This document shows positions 45,587 through 54,845 of a stretch of 64,000 nt of DNA, one piece after another; the stretch's first letter is position 1, and the number at the start of each line of letters is the position of its first letter. Under the pieces are notes generated by a model. That model made no database searches, was not told the DNA's origin, and was given only the letters and a program-made list of their open reading frames with translations. This stretch comes from Sphingomonas radiodurans. Lineage in GTDB: Bacteria; Pseudomonadota; Alphaproteobacteria; Sphingomonadales; Sphingomonadaceae. Where the stretch lies: the NCBI RefSeq assembly GCF_020866845.1, contig NZ_CP086594.1:2294001-2358000 (forward strand), written 5' to 3'. The position numbers and the translations under genes are program-made.

Positions 45587-46030
45587 TTACGCGACGCGAT
45601 CGGGCTGTGCCACCATCAGCGCATTCAGGAACTGGCGGACGTCGCCCTCGATCGGGACCGGGCGGCCGGTCGGCAGATGGACGTTGACGCTGACCAGCTC
45701 GATCACGTTGCACAGATCGCCGTGCTGGTTGGCGAGATCGAAGCGCTTGGTGATGCTCGAAGTGCCCATCCGCTCGATCCGCACAGATGCTTCGACGGTG
45801 TCGCCGAGCACCAGCGGTTTGAGATAATCGACCGTGGCGCGGCGGACGTGGAATTCCATCTCGCGCCAGGTTTCGCCGAGCGCGGCTTCGATCCCGGTCC
45901 ATTCCCAGAATTCAGTGACGGCGACATCGGCATATTCGAGATAGCGCGAGTTGAAGACGACGCGTTGGCCGTCAATCTCAGCGTAGCGGACCTTGAAGGC
46001 GGTGGAGAAGGCGAAGCCGGGGCGGGGCAT
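45587..46030 (-). CDS. 4HBT-family acyl-CoA thioesterase (YbgC-like)
   Basis: The protein has 147 residues; the start is taken at ATG 46030 because upstream in-frame sequence runs through repeats. FKVRYAEIDGQRVVFNSRYL is the hot-dog fold's catalytic segment with Asp in EIDGQ (the 'D..GH.NN' position, here altered to QRVVFN). REMEFHVRRATVDYLKPLVL and TSSITKRFDL follow. It should hydrolyse acyl-CoA; the substrate is unknown. It is followed by the DUF1272 gene. Confidence 0.9.
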   Translation of the reverse strand: MPRPGFAFSTAFKVRYAEIDGQRVVFNSRYLEYADVAVTEFWEWTGIEAALGETWREMEFHVRRATVDYLKPLVLGDTVEASVRIERMGTSSITKRFDLANQHGDLCNVIELVSVNVHLPTGRPVPIEGDVRQFLNALMVAQPDRVA

Positions 46031-46052
46031 TTGGGTGGTCCTATGTTCATTT

Positions 46053-46250
46053 CCGTTCGTCCCGAGCGAAGTCGAGGGACAAGCCACGTACGGGTTGCTT
46101 TGGGCATGTGCCTCGACTTTGCTCGGCACGAACGGTTTGTCATCTCCCGGTCGCCCTGAGGAGGTGCTGAGCAGAGCGAAGCGCCGTCTCGAAGGACATG
46201 TGCTTCGGGACGGCATTTCGACAAGCTCAATGCCTCCTCAGCACGAACGG
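46053..46250. repeat. Pair of intergenic REP-like palindromes
   Basis: The first unit, 46053-46135, has arms CCGTTCGTCCCGAGCGAAGT... and ...CTTTGCTCGGCACGAACGG around ~35 bp. The second, 46155-46250, has arms CCTGAGGAGG... and ...CCTCCTCAG with an inner GAAGCGCCGTCTCGAAG/CTTCGGGACGGC pairing. Both end in GCACGAACGG. The sequence style (TTTCGACAAGCTCA, CACGAACGG) is common between genes in sphingomonads and xanthomonads. They separate the thioesterase from the TauE-type gene. Confidence 0.8.
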
Positions 46251-46297
46251 GTATGGAGAGGCTAACAAGAATGGGGGGCGGCTAGCAGGGGGGCGTG

Positions 46298-47077
46298 CTA
46301 CAAAATCAGCTTCAGCCCCACCAGCCCGAGCGTCGTCGCGAGGATCGGGGTGAGGACGCGATCGGTGACGCGCGATGCGATCACGCTGCCCAGCACGATG
46401 CCGGGGATCGATCCGGCGAGGAGCGAGGCGAGCAGCATCATGTCGACCGAACCGAGCCACCAATGGCCGAGCCCGGCGATCAGCGTCAGCGGCACGGCGT
46501 GCGCGATGTCGGAGCCGACGAGGCGGTTCACCGGGGCGAGCGGGTAGAGGATGAGCAGCGCGGTCATGCCGAGCGCGCCGGCGCCGACCGAGGTGAACGA
46601 CACCAGCACGCCGAGGATCGCGCCGAGCATCACCGTGAGAGTCGCGAGCCGCCGCTCGCTCATGCCGTCGAAATATGGGGCGACGCGCGCGACGATCCGC
46701 GCGCGGAAGAATGTGGCGAGCGCGGTGAGGACCAGCGCCACGCCGAGGACAACCGCGATCGTCGCGCCGGTCTCCTTCGCCGTTGTGCCGGCACGGCTCA
46801 GCACCAGCAGCGTGAGCAAGGCGGCGGGCAGGCTGCCGGTGGCGAGCCGCCGCACGATTGCCCAATCGACGGTGCCGCGCATGCCATGCACCGCGCTGCC
46901 GACCGTCTTGGTCGCCGAGGCATAGAGTAGGTCGGTGCCGACCGCAGTGGCGGGGTGGAAGCCGAAGGCGATAACCAGCAGCGGCGTCATCAGCGATCCG
47001 CCGCCGACGCCGGTCAGCCCGACGAGCATGCCGACCATGAGGCCGGCGAGCGAATAGAGCGGGTTATAGCCGTCCAT
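46298..47077 (-). CDS. TauE/SafE-family sulfite/anion exporter
   Basis: The protein has 259 residues and about eight membrane helices. Two repeats carry the family motifs: GLMVGMLVGLTGVGGGSLMTPLL near the N-terminus and LGVLVSFTSVGAGALGM in the second half. Both Gly-rich loops are kept. TauE/SafE proteins export sulfite, sulfoacetate or related anions, but many are uncharacterised. It is transcribed leftward, alone, with a palindromic repeat just upstream. Confidence 0.93.
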   Translation of the reverse strand: MDGYNPLYSLAGLMVGMLVGLTGVGGGSLMTPLLVIAFGFHPATAVGTDLLYASATKTVGSAVHGMRGTVDWAIVRRLATGSLPAALLTLLVLSRAGTTAKETGATIAVVLGVALVLTALATFFRARIVARVAPYFDGMSERRLATLTVMLGAILGVLVSFTSVGAGALGMTALLILYPLAPVNRLVGSDIAHAVPLTLIAGLGHWWLGSVDMMLLASLLAGSIPGIVLGSVIASRVTDRVLTPILATTLGLVGLKLIL

Positions 47078-47118
47078 GTGCCCCCGCCGTGCGCGAATCG
47101 GTCGGCGATCTGCTGTCC

Positions 47119-47200
47119 GTCACCCCGGCCTCGGGCCGGGGTCCCGCTGTTTCTCGCAGTGTGAAGAAGAAGCGGGACCCCGGCTCGAGGCCGGGGTGAC
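47119..47200. repeat. GTCACCCCGG palindrome upstream of the exporter gene
   Basis: The arms GTCACCCCGGCCTCGGGCCG(GGGTCCCGC) and (GCGGGACCCCGG)CTCGAGGCCGGGGTGAC pair almost completely around TGTTTCTCGCAGTGTGAAGAA. The stem is ~30 bp. This 'CACCCCGGCC..GGGCCGGGGTCCCGC' sequence is a familiar dispersed repeat in sphingomonads, from general knowledge. It lies in the exporter promoter region. Confidence 0.8.
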
Positions 47201-47248
47201 GGGAGAAAATGGAAGCGATGCGTCGGTGCAGCACCGCGCCGATCGTGC

Positions 47249-48457
47249 TCAACCGGCGTTCCGGGCGGGCGTGTTTACTCCCATGCTGGCGAGATACTTT
47301 CGCACGTTGCGCGCCGCTTGGCGGAGGCGCTGTTCGTTCTCGACCATCGCGATGCGCACGAAGCCCTCGCCATTCTCACCGTAGCCGACGCCAGGCGCGA
47401 CCGCGACCTTGGCGTGGGTGAGCATCTGCTTGGAGAATTCGAGACTGCCAAGGTGCGCGAGCGCTGGCGGCAGCGGCGCCCAGGCGAACATGCTGGCGCG
47501 CGGGGAGGGGATGTCCCAGCCGGCGCGGCCGAAGCTTTCGACCAGCACGTCGCGGCGGCGGTGATACAACCGCCGGTTCTGCTCGACGATGTCCTGCGGG
47601 CCGTTGAGCGCGGCGCAGGCGGCGGCCTGGATCGGGGTGAAGGCGCCGTAATCGAGGTACGACTTCACGCGCGTCATCGCCGCGATCAGCGTCCTGTTGC
47701 CGACCGCGAAGCCGATCCGCCAGCCGGCCATCGAATAGGTCTTCGACAGCGAGGTGAATTCGATCGCGACGTCCTTCGCGCCGGGCACCTGCATGATCGA
47801 GGGGGTCGGGTTCCCGTCGTAATAGAGCTCGGAATAAGCGAGGTCGGAGATGATCCAGACCTTATTCTCGCGTGCCCAGGCGACGAGCCGCTCGTAGAAG
47901 GCGAGGTCGACCGCCTCGGCTGTCGGGTTCGACGGATAGTTGACGACGAGGATGCTCGGACGCGGGACGGTAAATGCCATCGCACGTTCGAGGCTTTCGA
48001 AATAATGCTCGTCGGGGGTGGTCGGCACGGCGCGGATGGTTGCGCCGGCGATGATGAAGCCGAAGGTATGGATCGGGTACGACGGGTTGGGCGCGAGCAC
48101 GACGTCGCCGGGCGCGGTGATCGCGGTGGCGAGGCTGGCGAGCCCTTCTTTCGAGCCCATCGTGACGACGACCTCGGTTTCCGGATCGATGTCGACTCCG
48201 AAGCGGCGGCCGTAATAGTTCGCCTGCGCGCGGCGCAGGCCGGGGATGCCCTTCGAGGCGGAATAGCCGTGCGCGTCGGGCTTGCGCGCGACTTCGATCA
48301 GCTTTTCGATGACGTGCTCGGGCGGCGGCAGATCGGGATTGCCCATGCCGAGATCGATGATGTCCTCGCCGCCCGCGCGCGCCTGCGCCCGCATCGCATT
48401 CACTTCGGCGATGACATAGGGTGGCAGGCGCTTCATGCGGTAGAATTCGTCGGACAT
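47249..48457 (-). CDS. PLP aminotransferase, AlaC/LL-DAP type
   Basis: The protein has 402 residues from ATG 48457. It is a fold-type I class I/II aminotransferase: IDLGMGNPDLPPP, YSASKGIPGLRRA, GSKEGLASLA, PNPSYPIH, NYPSNPTA and the PLP Lys239 in SLSKTYSMAGWRIGF. The LGMGNPDLP and KGIPGLR pattern is typical of AlaC/YfdZ-like alanine transaminases and related LL-diaminopimelate aminotransferases. I cannot separate these by sight. It is convergent-free and divergent from phaC, with a 109-bp gap. Confidence 0.92.
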   Translation of the reverse strand: MSDEFYRMKRLPPYVIAEVNAMRAQARAGGEDIIDLGMGNPDLPPPEHVIEKLIEVARKPDAHGYSASKGIPGLRRAQANYYGRRFGVDIDPETEVVVTMGSKEGLASLATAITAPGDVVLAPNPSYPIHTFGFIIAGATIRAVPTTPDEHYFESLERAMAFTVPRPSILVVNYPSNPTAEAVDLAFYERLVAWARENKVWIISDLAYSELYYDGNPTPSIMQVPGAKDVAIEFTSLSKTYSMAGWRIGFAVGNRTLIAAMTRVKSYLDYGAFTPIQAAACAALNGPQDIVEQNRRLYHRRRDVLVESFGRAGWDIPSPRASMFAWAPLPPALAHLGSLEFSKQMLTHAKVAVAPGVGYGENGEGFVRIAMVENEQRLRQAARNVRKYLASMGVNTPARNAG

Positions 48458-48566
48458 GGCAAGCCTCGTGCTGGGAACAGCGGCATAGACGCTGCGTTGG
48501 CTTAGCGGAAGCAGGCAGGTTTTCGCGGTCACAAAGCCGCGCTATGCTGCTTCGCGAGAGGACGTC

Positions 48567-50303
48567 ATGACCGATCAGCAAGCCACCCCGAACCCGGACG
48601 CGCCGGCACCGGCCACCGCGACGCCGAGCCTGGCGGACCTGCAGCATTGGACGTGGGTGATGGGGCGAGGGCAGCAGATGATGCTCGAGCAGGGGCTCGC
48701 CTCGCTGAAATCGGTGCCGACGTTCGACAATCCGGCGCTGGCGCAAGTGCGTGATTTCTGGACGGACAGCCTGACGCTGTGGCAGCGAATGCTCGATCCC
48801 AAGGCGCCGCGGCCTGAGGAGCCGGCGGCCCAGGCGCGCGACAAACGCTTCAAGGCCGATGCGTGGCGCGAGAACCCGGTGTTCGACTGGATCCGCCAAT
48901 CCTATTTCATGATCTCGGATCATATGCTGCGCAGCATCGACGCGATGGACGGCGTCGACGACAAGCAGAAAGAACAGATGCGCTTTGCCGCGCGCGGGCT
49001 CGTCGATGCGATGAGCCCGTCGAATTTTCCGCTGACCAACCCCGAGGTAATAGCCAAGACGGTCGAGACGCGCGGCGAGAATCTGCTCAAGGGGCTGCAG
49101 CATATGCTCGCGGACATGAGCCGTGGGCAGCTGACGCATACGCCCGGCGATGCGTTCGAGATCGGTCGAAACCTGGCCGTCACGCCGGGCAAGGTGATCC
49201 ACCGCACGGCGCTGTACGAGCTGATCCAGTATACGCCGACGACGCCTGACGTGCTGGCGACGCCGCTCGTCATCTTCCCACCGTGGATCAACCGGTTCTA
49301 CATTCTCGATCTCACGCCCGAGAAGAGCTTCATCCGCTGGTGCGTCGATCAGGGCATCACGGTGTTCATGGTGTCGTGGAAGTCGGCCGACGCGTCGATG
49401 AAGGACGTGGTGTGGGACGATTATGTCGCCGCGCAGGTCGATGCGATCGATACGGTGCGCGCCGTGCTGGATGTGCCCGCGGTCCATGCGATCGGCTATT
49501 GCGTGGCGGGCACCACGCTCGCCGCGACGCTGGCGCTGCTGACCGCGCGCGGCGAGGCGGACAAGGTGAAGAGCGCGACGTTCTTCACCGCGCAGGTCGA
49601 TTTCGCGCAGGCGGGCGAGCTCAAGCATTTCATCGAGGACGATCAGCTGGCGATGGTGCGGTCGCTGTCGTCGGAAGGGTTCCTCGACGGGCGGTATATG
49701 GCGGCGACGTTCAACCTGCTGCGCGGGCGCGACCTGATCTGGAATTACGTCACCAGCAACTATCTGCTCGGCAACGATTATGTGCCGTTCGACCTGCTGC
49801 ACTGGAACGGCGATACGACCAACCTGCCGGCGAAATGGCACCTGAGTTATCTAACCGATCTGTATCGCGACAATCTGCTCGTGACGCCCGGCGCATTGTC
49901 GATCGCGGGGACGCCGATCGACCTGACGATGGTCACGACGCCATCGTACATCCAGGCGGGGCGCGAGGATCATATCGCGCCGGCCGAAAGCGTGTTTGAG
50001 ATCACGCGGCATTTCCGCGGGCCGATGGAGTTCGTGCTGGCCGGATCGGGGCATATCGCTGGCGTCGTCAATCCGCCGGCGGCGCAGAAGTATCAGTATT
50101 GGACCAACGACGCTGCCGTGGATTCGCTCGATGCGTTTGTCGCCGGGGCTTCCGAGACGAAAGGGAGCTGGTGGCCGCATTGGCTTGAGTGGCTGGGCGG
50201 GCATGGCGACGAGCGTGTCGCCCCGGATGGCGCGCGCGTGCCCGGCGGTGGCGCGATGGCGGCGATGGAGGATGCGCCGGGGAGCTACGTGCGTGCCCGC
50301 TGA
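48567..50303 (+). CDS. phaC: PhaC, class I polyhydroxyalkanoate synthase
   Basis: A 578-residue cytosolic/granule protein. N-terminal PhaC_N domain (~90-260), then an alpha/beta hydrolase core with the nucleophile Cys312 in AIGYCVAGTTLA (G-x-C-x-G), the general base region DLTMVTTPSYIQAGREDHIA, and GSGHIAGVVNPP with catalytic His. NRFYILDLTPEKSFIRW is diagnostic of class I synthases. It polymerises (R)-3-hydroxyacyl-CoA. The phasin gene follows after 82 bp with its own promoter. Confidence 0.96.
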   Translation: MTDQQATPNPDAPAPATATPSLADLQHWTWVMGRGQQMMLEQGLASLKSVPTFDNPALAQVRDFWTDSLTLWQRMLDPKAPRPEEPAAQARDKRFKADAWRENPVFDWIRQSYFMISDHMLRSIDAMDGVDDKQKEQMRFAARGLVDAMSPSNFPLTNPEVIAKTVETRGENLLKGLQHMLADMSRGQLTHTPGDAFEIGRNLAVTPGKVIHRTALYELIQYTPTTPDVLATPLVIFPPWINRFYILDLTPEKSFIRWCVDQGITVFMVSWKSADASMKDVVWDDYVAAQVDAIDTVRAVLDVPAVHAIGYCVAGTTLAATLALLTARGEADKVKSATFFTAQVDFAQAGELKHFIEDDQLAMVRSLSSEGFLDGRYMAATFNLLRGRDLIWNYVTSNYLLGNDYVPFDLLHWNGDTTNLPAKWHLSYLTDLYRDNLLVTPGALSIAGTPIDLTMVTTPSYIQAGREDHIAPAESVFEITRHFRGPMEFVLAGSGHIAGVVNPPAAQKYQYWTNDAAVDSLDAFVAGASETKGSWWPHWLEWLGGHGDERVAPDGARVPGGGAMAAMEDAPGSYVRAR

Positions 50304-50309
50304 GGGCAA

Positions 50310-50371
50310 TTGCTGCACTGCACAAAAGTCTTGATTTAGGGCCGACGTTTCACTATTGTGCAGCGCAGCAT
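50310..50371 (+). promoter_or_regulatory. Phasin promoter with TGC-rich operator dyad
   Basis: TTGCTGCACTGCACAA (50310-50325) and TTGTGCAGCGCAGCAT (50356-50371) are inverted copies of each other, 14 of 16 bases matching. Between and into them lies a sigma70-like promoter: TTGATT (50331-50336), a 17-bp spacer and TATTGT (50354-50359), so the second copy overlaps the -10 box. PhaR repressors of PHA granules bind TGC-rich sites in phasin promoters of other alphaproteobacteria; PhaR is the likely regulator here by inference. Confidence 0.75.
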
Positions 50372-50385
50372 AGGGAGCCGTTTGC

Positions 50386-51060
50386 ATGTCCGATACGCCA
50401 GTGACGCCGACCAGCCTCGACGAGATCGTGCTGTCGGCAAGCGCAGAAGGGCCGAGCCCCGTGCCATCGGTGCTGAAGGCGCCGGTGACCAAGACGGCCA
50501 AGAAGCCGGCCCCGGCGGCGAAGATCGCCGCAACGCCAGCGCCAGAGCAGACCAGCGTACCACCGCAGACCGAAATCACGCCCCCCGCCGCTCCGGCGGA
50601 GAGCATCGCAAAGGAATCCAAGATGGTCGAAACGATCCAGATGATCACCGACAAGACCAAGACCGCGTTCGCCGACGTGAACGAGCGTGCCAAGGCGCAG
50701 ATGGAAAAGGGCGCGCAGTCGTTCCAGGAAATGGGCGCGTTCAACAAGGGCAACCTCGAGGCGATGGTCGAATCGTCGAAGATCGCCGCCAAGGGCGTCG
50801 AGAAGATGAGCCAGGACGCGGCGCAATATGCCAAGGCCTCGTTCGAGCATGCGACCAGCGCGTTCAAGTCGATGTCGACCGTCAAGTCGCCGACCGAGCT
50901 GTTCAAGCTGCAGAGCGATTACATGCGCGCCACGTTCGACGCGTTCGTCGCTGAAGCTTCGCGCTCGACGGAAGCCACGCTGAAGCTCGCCGGCGAGATC
51001 GCGCAGCCGATCTCGAACCGCGTCGCGCTGGCCGCCGAGAAGGTAAAGACCGCCGCTTAA
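50386..51060 (+). CDS. Phasin (PHA granule-associated protein)
   Basis: A 224-residue protein. Residues 1-75 are a Pro/Ala/Lys-rich disordered linker (KTAKKPAPAAKIAATPAPEQ). Residues ~80-210 form the phasin_2-type amphipathic helical domain, with MITDKTKTAFADVNERAK, AMVESSKIAAKGVEKM and TELFKLQSDYMRATFDAFVAE. Phasins coat polyhydroxyalkanoate granules and control their size. It follows phaC and carries a dedicated promoter/operator. The start ATG is supported by AGGGAGCCG. Confidence 0.93.
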   Translation: MSDTPVTPTSLDEIVLSASAEGPSPVPSVLKAPVTKTAKKPAPAAKIAATPAPEQTSVPPQTEITPPAAPAESIAKESKMVETIQMITDKTKTAFADVNERAKAQMEKGAQSFQEMGAFNKGNLEAMVESSKIAAKGVEKMSQDAAQYAKASFEHATSAFKSMSTVKSPTELFKLQSDYMRATFDAFVAEASRSTEATLKLAGEIAQPISNRVALAAEKVKTAA

Positions 51061-51082
51061 TAGCGACGGACTTGTGTGAATG

Positions 51083-51120
51083 TGGGGCGGTCGTCGCAAG
51101 ACGGTCGCCCCGTTTTCGTT
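51083..51120 (+). terminator. Rho-independent terminator after phasin
   Basis: GGGGCGGTCGTC-GCAA-GACGGTCGCCCC forms a GC-rich stem with a small internal mismatch, followed by GTTTTCGTTT. It starts 23 bp after the phasin stop and separates phaC/phasin from clpS. Confidence 0.8.
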
Positions 51121-51168
51121 TCAGGCCTTGCCCTTGGCGCCCCGCTTGCCATATTTTGTCGAGTGACG

Positions 51169-51519
51169 ATGACCACCTATTCGATCAGCATGGCCGAGCG
51201 ACGCGACGATGGCGGTGACGAGGGCACCGGCGTCGGCATCGCGACGCGTACGCGCTCCAAGACGAAGCAGCCGACGCCGTATCGTGTGTTAATGCTCAAC
51301 GACGATTACACGCCGATGGAGTTTGTCGTGCTGTGTCTGCAGCGTTTTTTCCGGATGACGTCCGAAGAAGCGACTCGCGTGATGCTGCACGTCCATCAGA
51401 AGGGCGTCGGCGTGTGCGGGGTGTTCAGCTACGAGGTCGCGGAGACGAAGGTGGGCCAGGTGATGGATTTCGCCCGCGCGAATCAGCACCCGCTGCAATG
51501 CACGCTGGAAAAGGCCTGA
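51169..51519 (+). CDS. clpS: ClpS, adaptor for ClpAP protease
   Basis: The protein has 116 residues from ATG 51169; an in-frame ATG at 51190 is also possible. The core reads [40 protein letters not shown] and [26 protein letters not shown] and the H..G hinge build the N-degron pocket. ClpS delivers N-end-rule substrates to ClpAP. clpA is not in the window directly downstream, which is less usual. Confidence 0.96.
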   Translation: MTTYSISMAERRDDGGDEGTGVGIATRTRSKTKQPTPYRVLMLNDDYTPMEFVVLCLQRFFRMTSEEATRVMLHVHQKGVGVCGVFSYEVAETKVGQVMDFARANQHPLQCTLEKA

Positions 51520-51541
51520 TCGCCCGCGGGCGCCGCTTGCC

Positions 51542-51847
51542 ATGATGCTCCTCGCCCTGCTCGCCACCACTGCGGCAGTATCGGTGGGCCCGGCAGCGCC
51601 GGAGCGCACCGCCTGGTATACATGCCTCGAAGATTACGCGCAGGTCGCGATGGCGAGCACGAGTTCTCCTGCGGCGATCGCGATTCAGACCGACCGCGCG
51701 TGCAGCGCCGAGCGCAAGGCGTTCCAGGTCGCGCTGTGGCGTTCGCGCGAGGTGAAGGGTGACGGCGCTGCGCTCAATGCTCGCTTCGCGGTCGAGGACC
51801 GCGCCGCCTATGGGCATGTCATTCGGTTTGTCGAGCGACTGCGCTGA
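51542..51847 (+). CDS. Small secreted hypothetical protein
   Basis: A 101-residue protein with a signal peptide (MMLLALLATTAAVSVGPAAP). The mature part has two Cys (YTCLEDYA and DRACSAER), which could form a disulfide in the periplasm. No family recognised. It is 22 bp downstream of clpS and may share its transcript. Its end overlaps the convergent Crp/Fnr gene by 29 bp. Confidence 0.7.
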   Translation: MMLLALLATTAAVSVGPAAPERTAWYTCLEDYAQVAMASTSSPAAIAIQTDRACSAERKAFQVALWRSREVKGDGAALNARFAVEDRAAYGHVIRFVERLR

Positions 51848-52583
51848 TCGTGGCTGCGGCCGGCAACCACGACAGGTCGATACCCGCCATTCGATCGACA
51901 TAGTTCGCCGCGCGCGCAAGCCGTGGTTCATCGAGAATCGTCACGCGACCCGACTCGCGGGCGATCATTTTCTCGTCCTCGAGTTGCCGCAGCATGCGGT
52001 TGACGTGGACGGCGGTAAGCCCGGTCGCGTCGCCGATCTCCTCCTGGGTCAACCCTGGCACGAAGCTATCGCCCAGCGCGGGATCGATCCGGCGCAACCG
52101 ATCGCGTACCTCTAGCAGGATCGCAGCGACCCGTGCCTTCGCCGAGGTCCGACCGAGGCCTGCCAGACGATCGGTCAGCGCGACGCGCTCGATCTGGTCG
52201 ATCGCGACGATTGCAGCGAACAGCCGCGGTTGTTCGCAAGCGAGCCGTGACATCATCGGCCGATCGAACGGACAAACCACGCTGTCCGACAATGCCGTTA
52301 CCGCCTCGCGCGCGCGCGAATAGGCGAGCGCCGACATCGCGATGATGTCGCCCGGAAACAGGAACTGCAGGATCTGGCGGCTGCCGTCGTCGAGGATGAC
52401 GAAGCTCATCATCATCCCGCGCTTCAGGATGAAAAGCTCGGTCGTCGCGTCCTTCTCGCGCACCAGCGCCGCGCCACGCCGCAGCGTGCGTTCGCGCTCC
52501 TCGATACAGTCGAGCAGCGCATGTTCGGCCTCGGTCAACACGATATACTCGCCGAGACGTTCGGCGAAACAACTACTTGGCAC
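51819..52583 (-). CDS. Crp/Fnr-family transcription regulator
   Basis: A 254-residue regulator. The cyclic-nucleotide-binding beta-roll spans ~20-130 (RGAALVREKDATTELFILKRGMMMSF, then FLFPGDIIAMSALA). The Crp winged helix spans ~155-235 (LTQEEIGDATGLTAVHVNRMLRQL). There is no N-terminal Cys cluster, so it is not an oxygen-sensing FNR. FixK-like or uncharacterised members of this group respond to varied signals. It has its own promoter upstream of 52583, divergent from murA. Confidence 0.9.
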   Translation of the reverse strand: MPSSCFAERLGEYIVLTEAEHALLDCIEERERTLRRGAALVREKDATTELFILKRGMMMSFVILDDGSRQILQFLFPGDIIAMSALAYSRAREAVTALSDSVVCPFDRPMMSRLACEQPRLFAAIVAIDQIERVALTDRLAGLGRTSAKARVAAILLEVRDRLRRIDPALGDSFVPGLTQEEIGDATGLTAVHVNRMLRQLEDEKMIARESGRVTILDEPRLARAANYVDRMAGIDLSWLPAAATISAVARQTE

Positions 52584-52712
52584 GCGGCGGAGGCCCCTGA
52601 TTTTAAGGCCGAGACGCTAGTCACCAAACGGCGCGGCGCGCATTAAAGTCGATCAACCCTGCTGCCCTGCGCATCGCTTGGCGACGACGCCGACCTTCGT
52701 TAGAGCCATGGG

Positions 52713-53996
52713 ATGGACCGTATCCTCATCCGTGGCGGCAATCGGCTGTCGGGCACACTGCCGATCTCGGGCGCAAAGAACGCCGCGCTCACCCTGATGC
52801 CGTGTGCGTTGCTGACCGACGAGCCGGTGACGCTGCGCAACCTGCCGCGACTGGCCGATGTCGATGGCTTCGGCCATTTGCTGAACCAGCTTGGCGCGTC
52901 GACCGCGATCCAGGGGACGCGGCCGGACGAGTTCGGCCGGGTGATGACGATCCGTGCCGGGCAGCTGACCTCGACCGAGGCGCCGTACGACATCGTGCGC
53001 AAGATGCGCGCGTCGATCCTGGTGCTCGGGCCGATCCTGGCGCGCGCTGGCGAGGCGCGCGTTTCGTTGCCGGGCGGGTGCGCGATTGGCAATCGCCCGA
53101 TCGATCTTCATCTGAAGGCGCTGGAAGCGATCGGCGCGGAGCTGGAGATGAGCGCCGGTTACGTCACCGCGCGTGCGCCGGGGGGCAGGCTGCCGGGCGG
53201 GCGTTATCGCTTTCCGGTCGTCTCAGTCGGCGCGACCGAGAATGTCGTGATGGCTGCGGTGACCGCGAAGGGCAGCTCGCGGATCGAGAATGCCGCACGC
53301 GAACCCGAGATCGTCGATCTGTGCAATTGCCTGGTTGCAATGGGCGCGCATATCGATGGCATCGGCACGGAAACGCTCGAGATCGAGGGCGTGCAGCGGC
53401 TCCATGGCGCGACCTATGCCGTGATGCCCGACCGGATCGAGGCGGGCAGCTATGCCTGTGCGGCGGCAATCACTGGCGGCGAACTCGAGCTCACCAACGT
53501 CGATGCCGAGAGCATGGGGGCGACGTTGTCGGCGCTTGTCGATGCAGGGGCGCTGGTGGAGCCGCGCAAGAACAGCGTCTTCATCAAGGCACAGGGCCCA
53601 ATCCAGCCGCTGACGCTGTCGACCGCGCCTTTTCCAGGGTTCGCGACCGACATGCAGGCGCAATTCATGGCGATGCTATGCATGGCGGATGGCGCGAGCA
53701 TGCTGACCGAGACGATTTTCGAGAACCGCTACATGCACGTGCCCGAACTCGCGCGGATGGGCGCGGACATCACGGTAAGCGGGCGTACCGCAGTGGTGCG
53801 CGGCGTTGATCGCCTGATCGGCGCGCCGGTAATGGCGACCGACCTGCGCGCGTCGATGAGCTTGATCCTCGCCGGACTGGTGGCCGATGGCGAGACGTCG
53901 GTGGCGCGGGTGTATCACCTCGATCGCGGCTATGAGCGGCTGGAGGAAAAGCTGAGTGCGGTGGGGGCGGATATCGAGCGGGTTAGCGACGGTTGA
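52713..53996 (+). CDS. murA: MurA, UDP-GlcNAc 1-carboxyvinyltransferase
   Basis: The protein has 427 residues. [20 protein letters not shown] holds Lys22; Cys123 in [17 protein letters not shown] is the active-site Cys that fosfomycin alkylates; later [16 protein letters not shown] and [18 protein letters not shown]. It transfers enolpyruvate from PEP to UDP-GlcNAc, the first committed step of peptidoglycan synthesis. The expected length and all motifs are present. Confidence 0.97.
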   Translation: MDRILIRGGNRLSGTLPISGAKNAALTLMPCALLTDEPVTLRNLPRLADVDGFGHLLNQLGASTAIQGTRPDEFGRVMTIRAGQLTSTEAPYDIVRKMRASILVLGPILARAGEARVSLPGGCAIGNRPIDLHLKALEAIGAELEMSAGYVTARAPGGRLPGGRYRFPVVSVGATENVVMAAVTAKGSSRIENAAREPEIVDLCNCLVAMGAHIDGIGTETLEIEGVQRLHGATYAVMPDRIEAGSYACAAAITGGELELTNVDAESMGATLSALVDAGALVEPRKNSVFIKAQGPIQPLTLSTAPFPGFATDMQAQFMAMLCMADGASMLTETIFENRYMHVPELARMGADITVSGRTAVVRGVDRLIGAPVMATDLRASMSLILAGLVADGETSVARVYHLDRGYERLEEKLSAVGADIERVSDG

Positions 53997-54017
53997 TCGC
54001 TTCGCGGTGCGTGCCTG

Positions 54018-54725
54018 CTAGGCGGCGACCGCATCCTCAGACCGCGCGCGAACCTTATCGGCCGGCGAGAACTCGCCCTCGTGCGTGTCGGCGTAGACTT
54101 GTGCCTGGCTGACGATCACGTCGTAGGTCTTCTCGTTGTAATAAGCCTTGATGTAGCGTTCGAGCATCGCGTCCGCATCGTCATCGAGCCGGCGGGCGGC
54201 GTTGAGCGGAAAGATAATGCGATGGCAGTAGAAGCTGAGATCGGCATATTCGGCCGAGGCGACGCCGATCGTGCGGACATCTTCGGCAACGCCCTGGATG
54301 AACGCGCAGAATGAATCGAAGCACGTCCGGTACATGTACATGTCAGGATCGCGCCAGTCGGGATCCCGATAGACTTTCAGCGCGCGGATGAAGCGGCCCC
54401 AGTCGATCTCGAAATAGTCGTCGGCGGTGCGATGGCGATCCCAGGCGGGAGCCGTGCGGGATGTGCGCATCGCGGCGAACAGCGGCTGGAACGGCTCGGG
54501 GATACGGGCCGGGCCTTCGCGCCAATCGAGGATGCGCGAGACCAGCGCGATATTCGGATTGTTGACCATTTCCGACAGCAAGGTGCGGACGAACTCGGAT
54601 CGCTTCCAGCGCCGTTCCTCGTCGTGATGTTTACGCGAGATATAGATCTGCGAGCCGGCGAAGATGAAACCGGCGGCAGTCACGAGCGCTCCAATCAGCG
54701 ATGCGGCCGCCGATGGATCGGCCAT
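54018..54725 (-). CDS. Hypothetical membrane-anchored protein
   Basis: The protein has 235 residues from ATG 54725. One N-terminal membrane helix (~8-28: LIGALVTAAGFIFAGSQIYI) is followed by a basic cytosolic start (RKHHDEERRWKRSEFVRTLL) and a helical domain of ~190 residues rich in Tyr, Trp and Asp (RYIKAYYNEKTYDVI). It may belong to the DUF4760-like group of one-helix membrane proteins, but I am not certain. Convergent with murA. Confidence 0.65.
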   Translation of the reverse strand: MADPSAAASLIGALVTAAGFIFAGSQIYISRKHHDEERRWKRSEFVRTLLSEMVNNPNIALVSRILDWREGPARIPEPFQPLFAAMRTSRTAPAWDRHRTADDYFEIDWGRFIRALKVYRDPDWRDPDMYMYRTCFDSFCAFIQGVAEDVRTIGVASAEYADLSFYCHRIIFPLNAARRLDDDADAMLERYIKAYYNEKTYDVIVSQAQVYADTHEGEFSPADKVRARSEDAVAA

Positions 54726-54845
54726 GATCCATTCGATTTTGCAGATCAGCCGTGATGAATATTCACAGGCAAAGCCCTGTGCAACCTTACCCGCCATTCG
54801 TTACGTCCCCCCGGAGCATTCAGCGTACGGATCGCCCGGGGAGGA

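Noticed and set aside
47862-49841. 659-codon frame antisense across the aminotransferase/phaC region
   Set aside because: It crosses the divergent start region of two well-supported genes and has shadow-frame composition.
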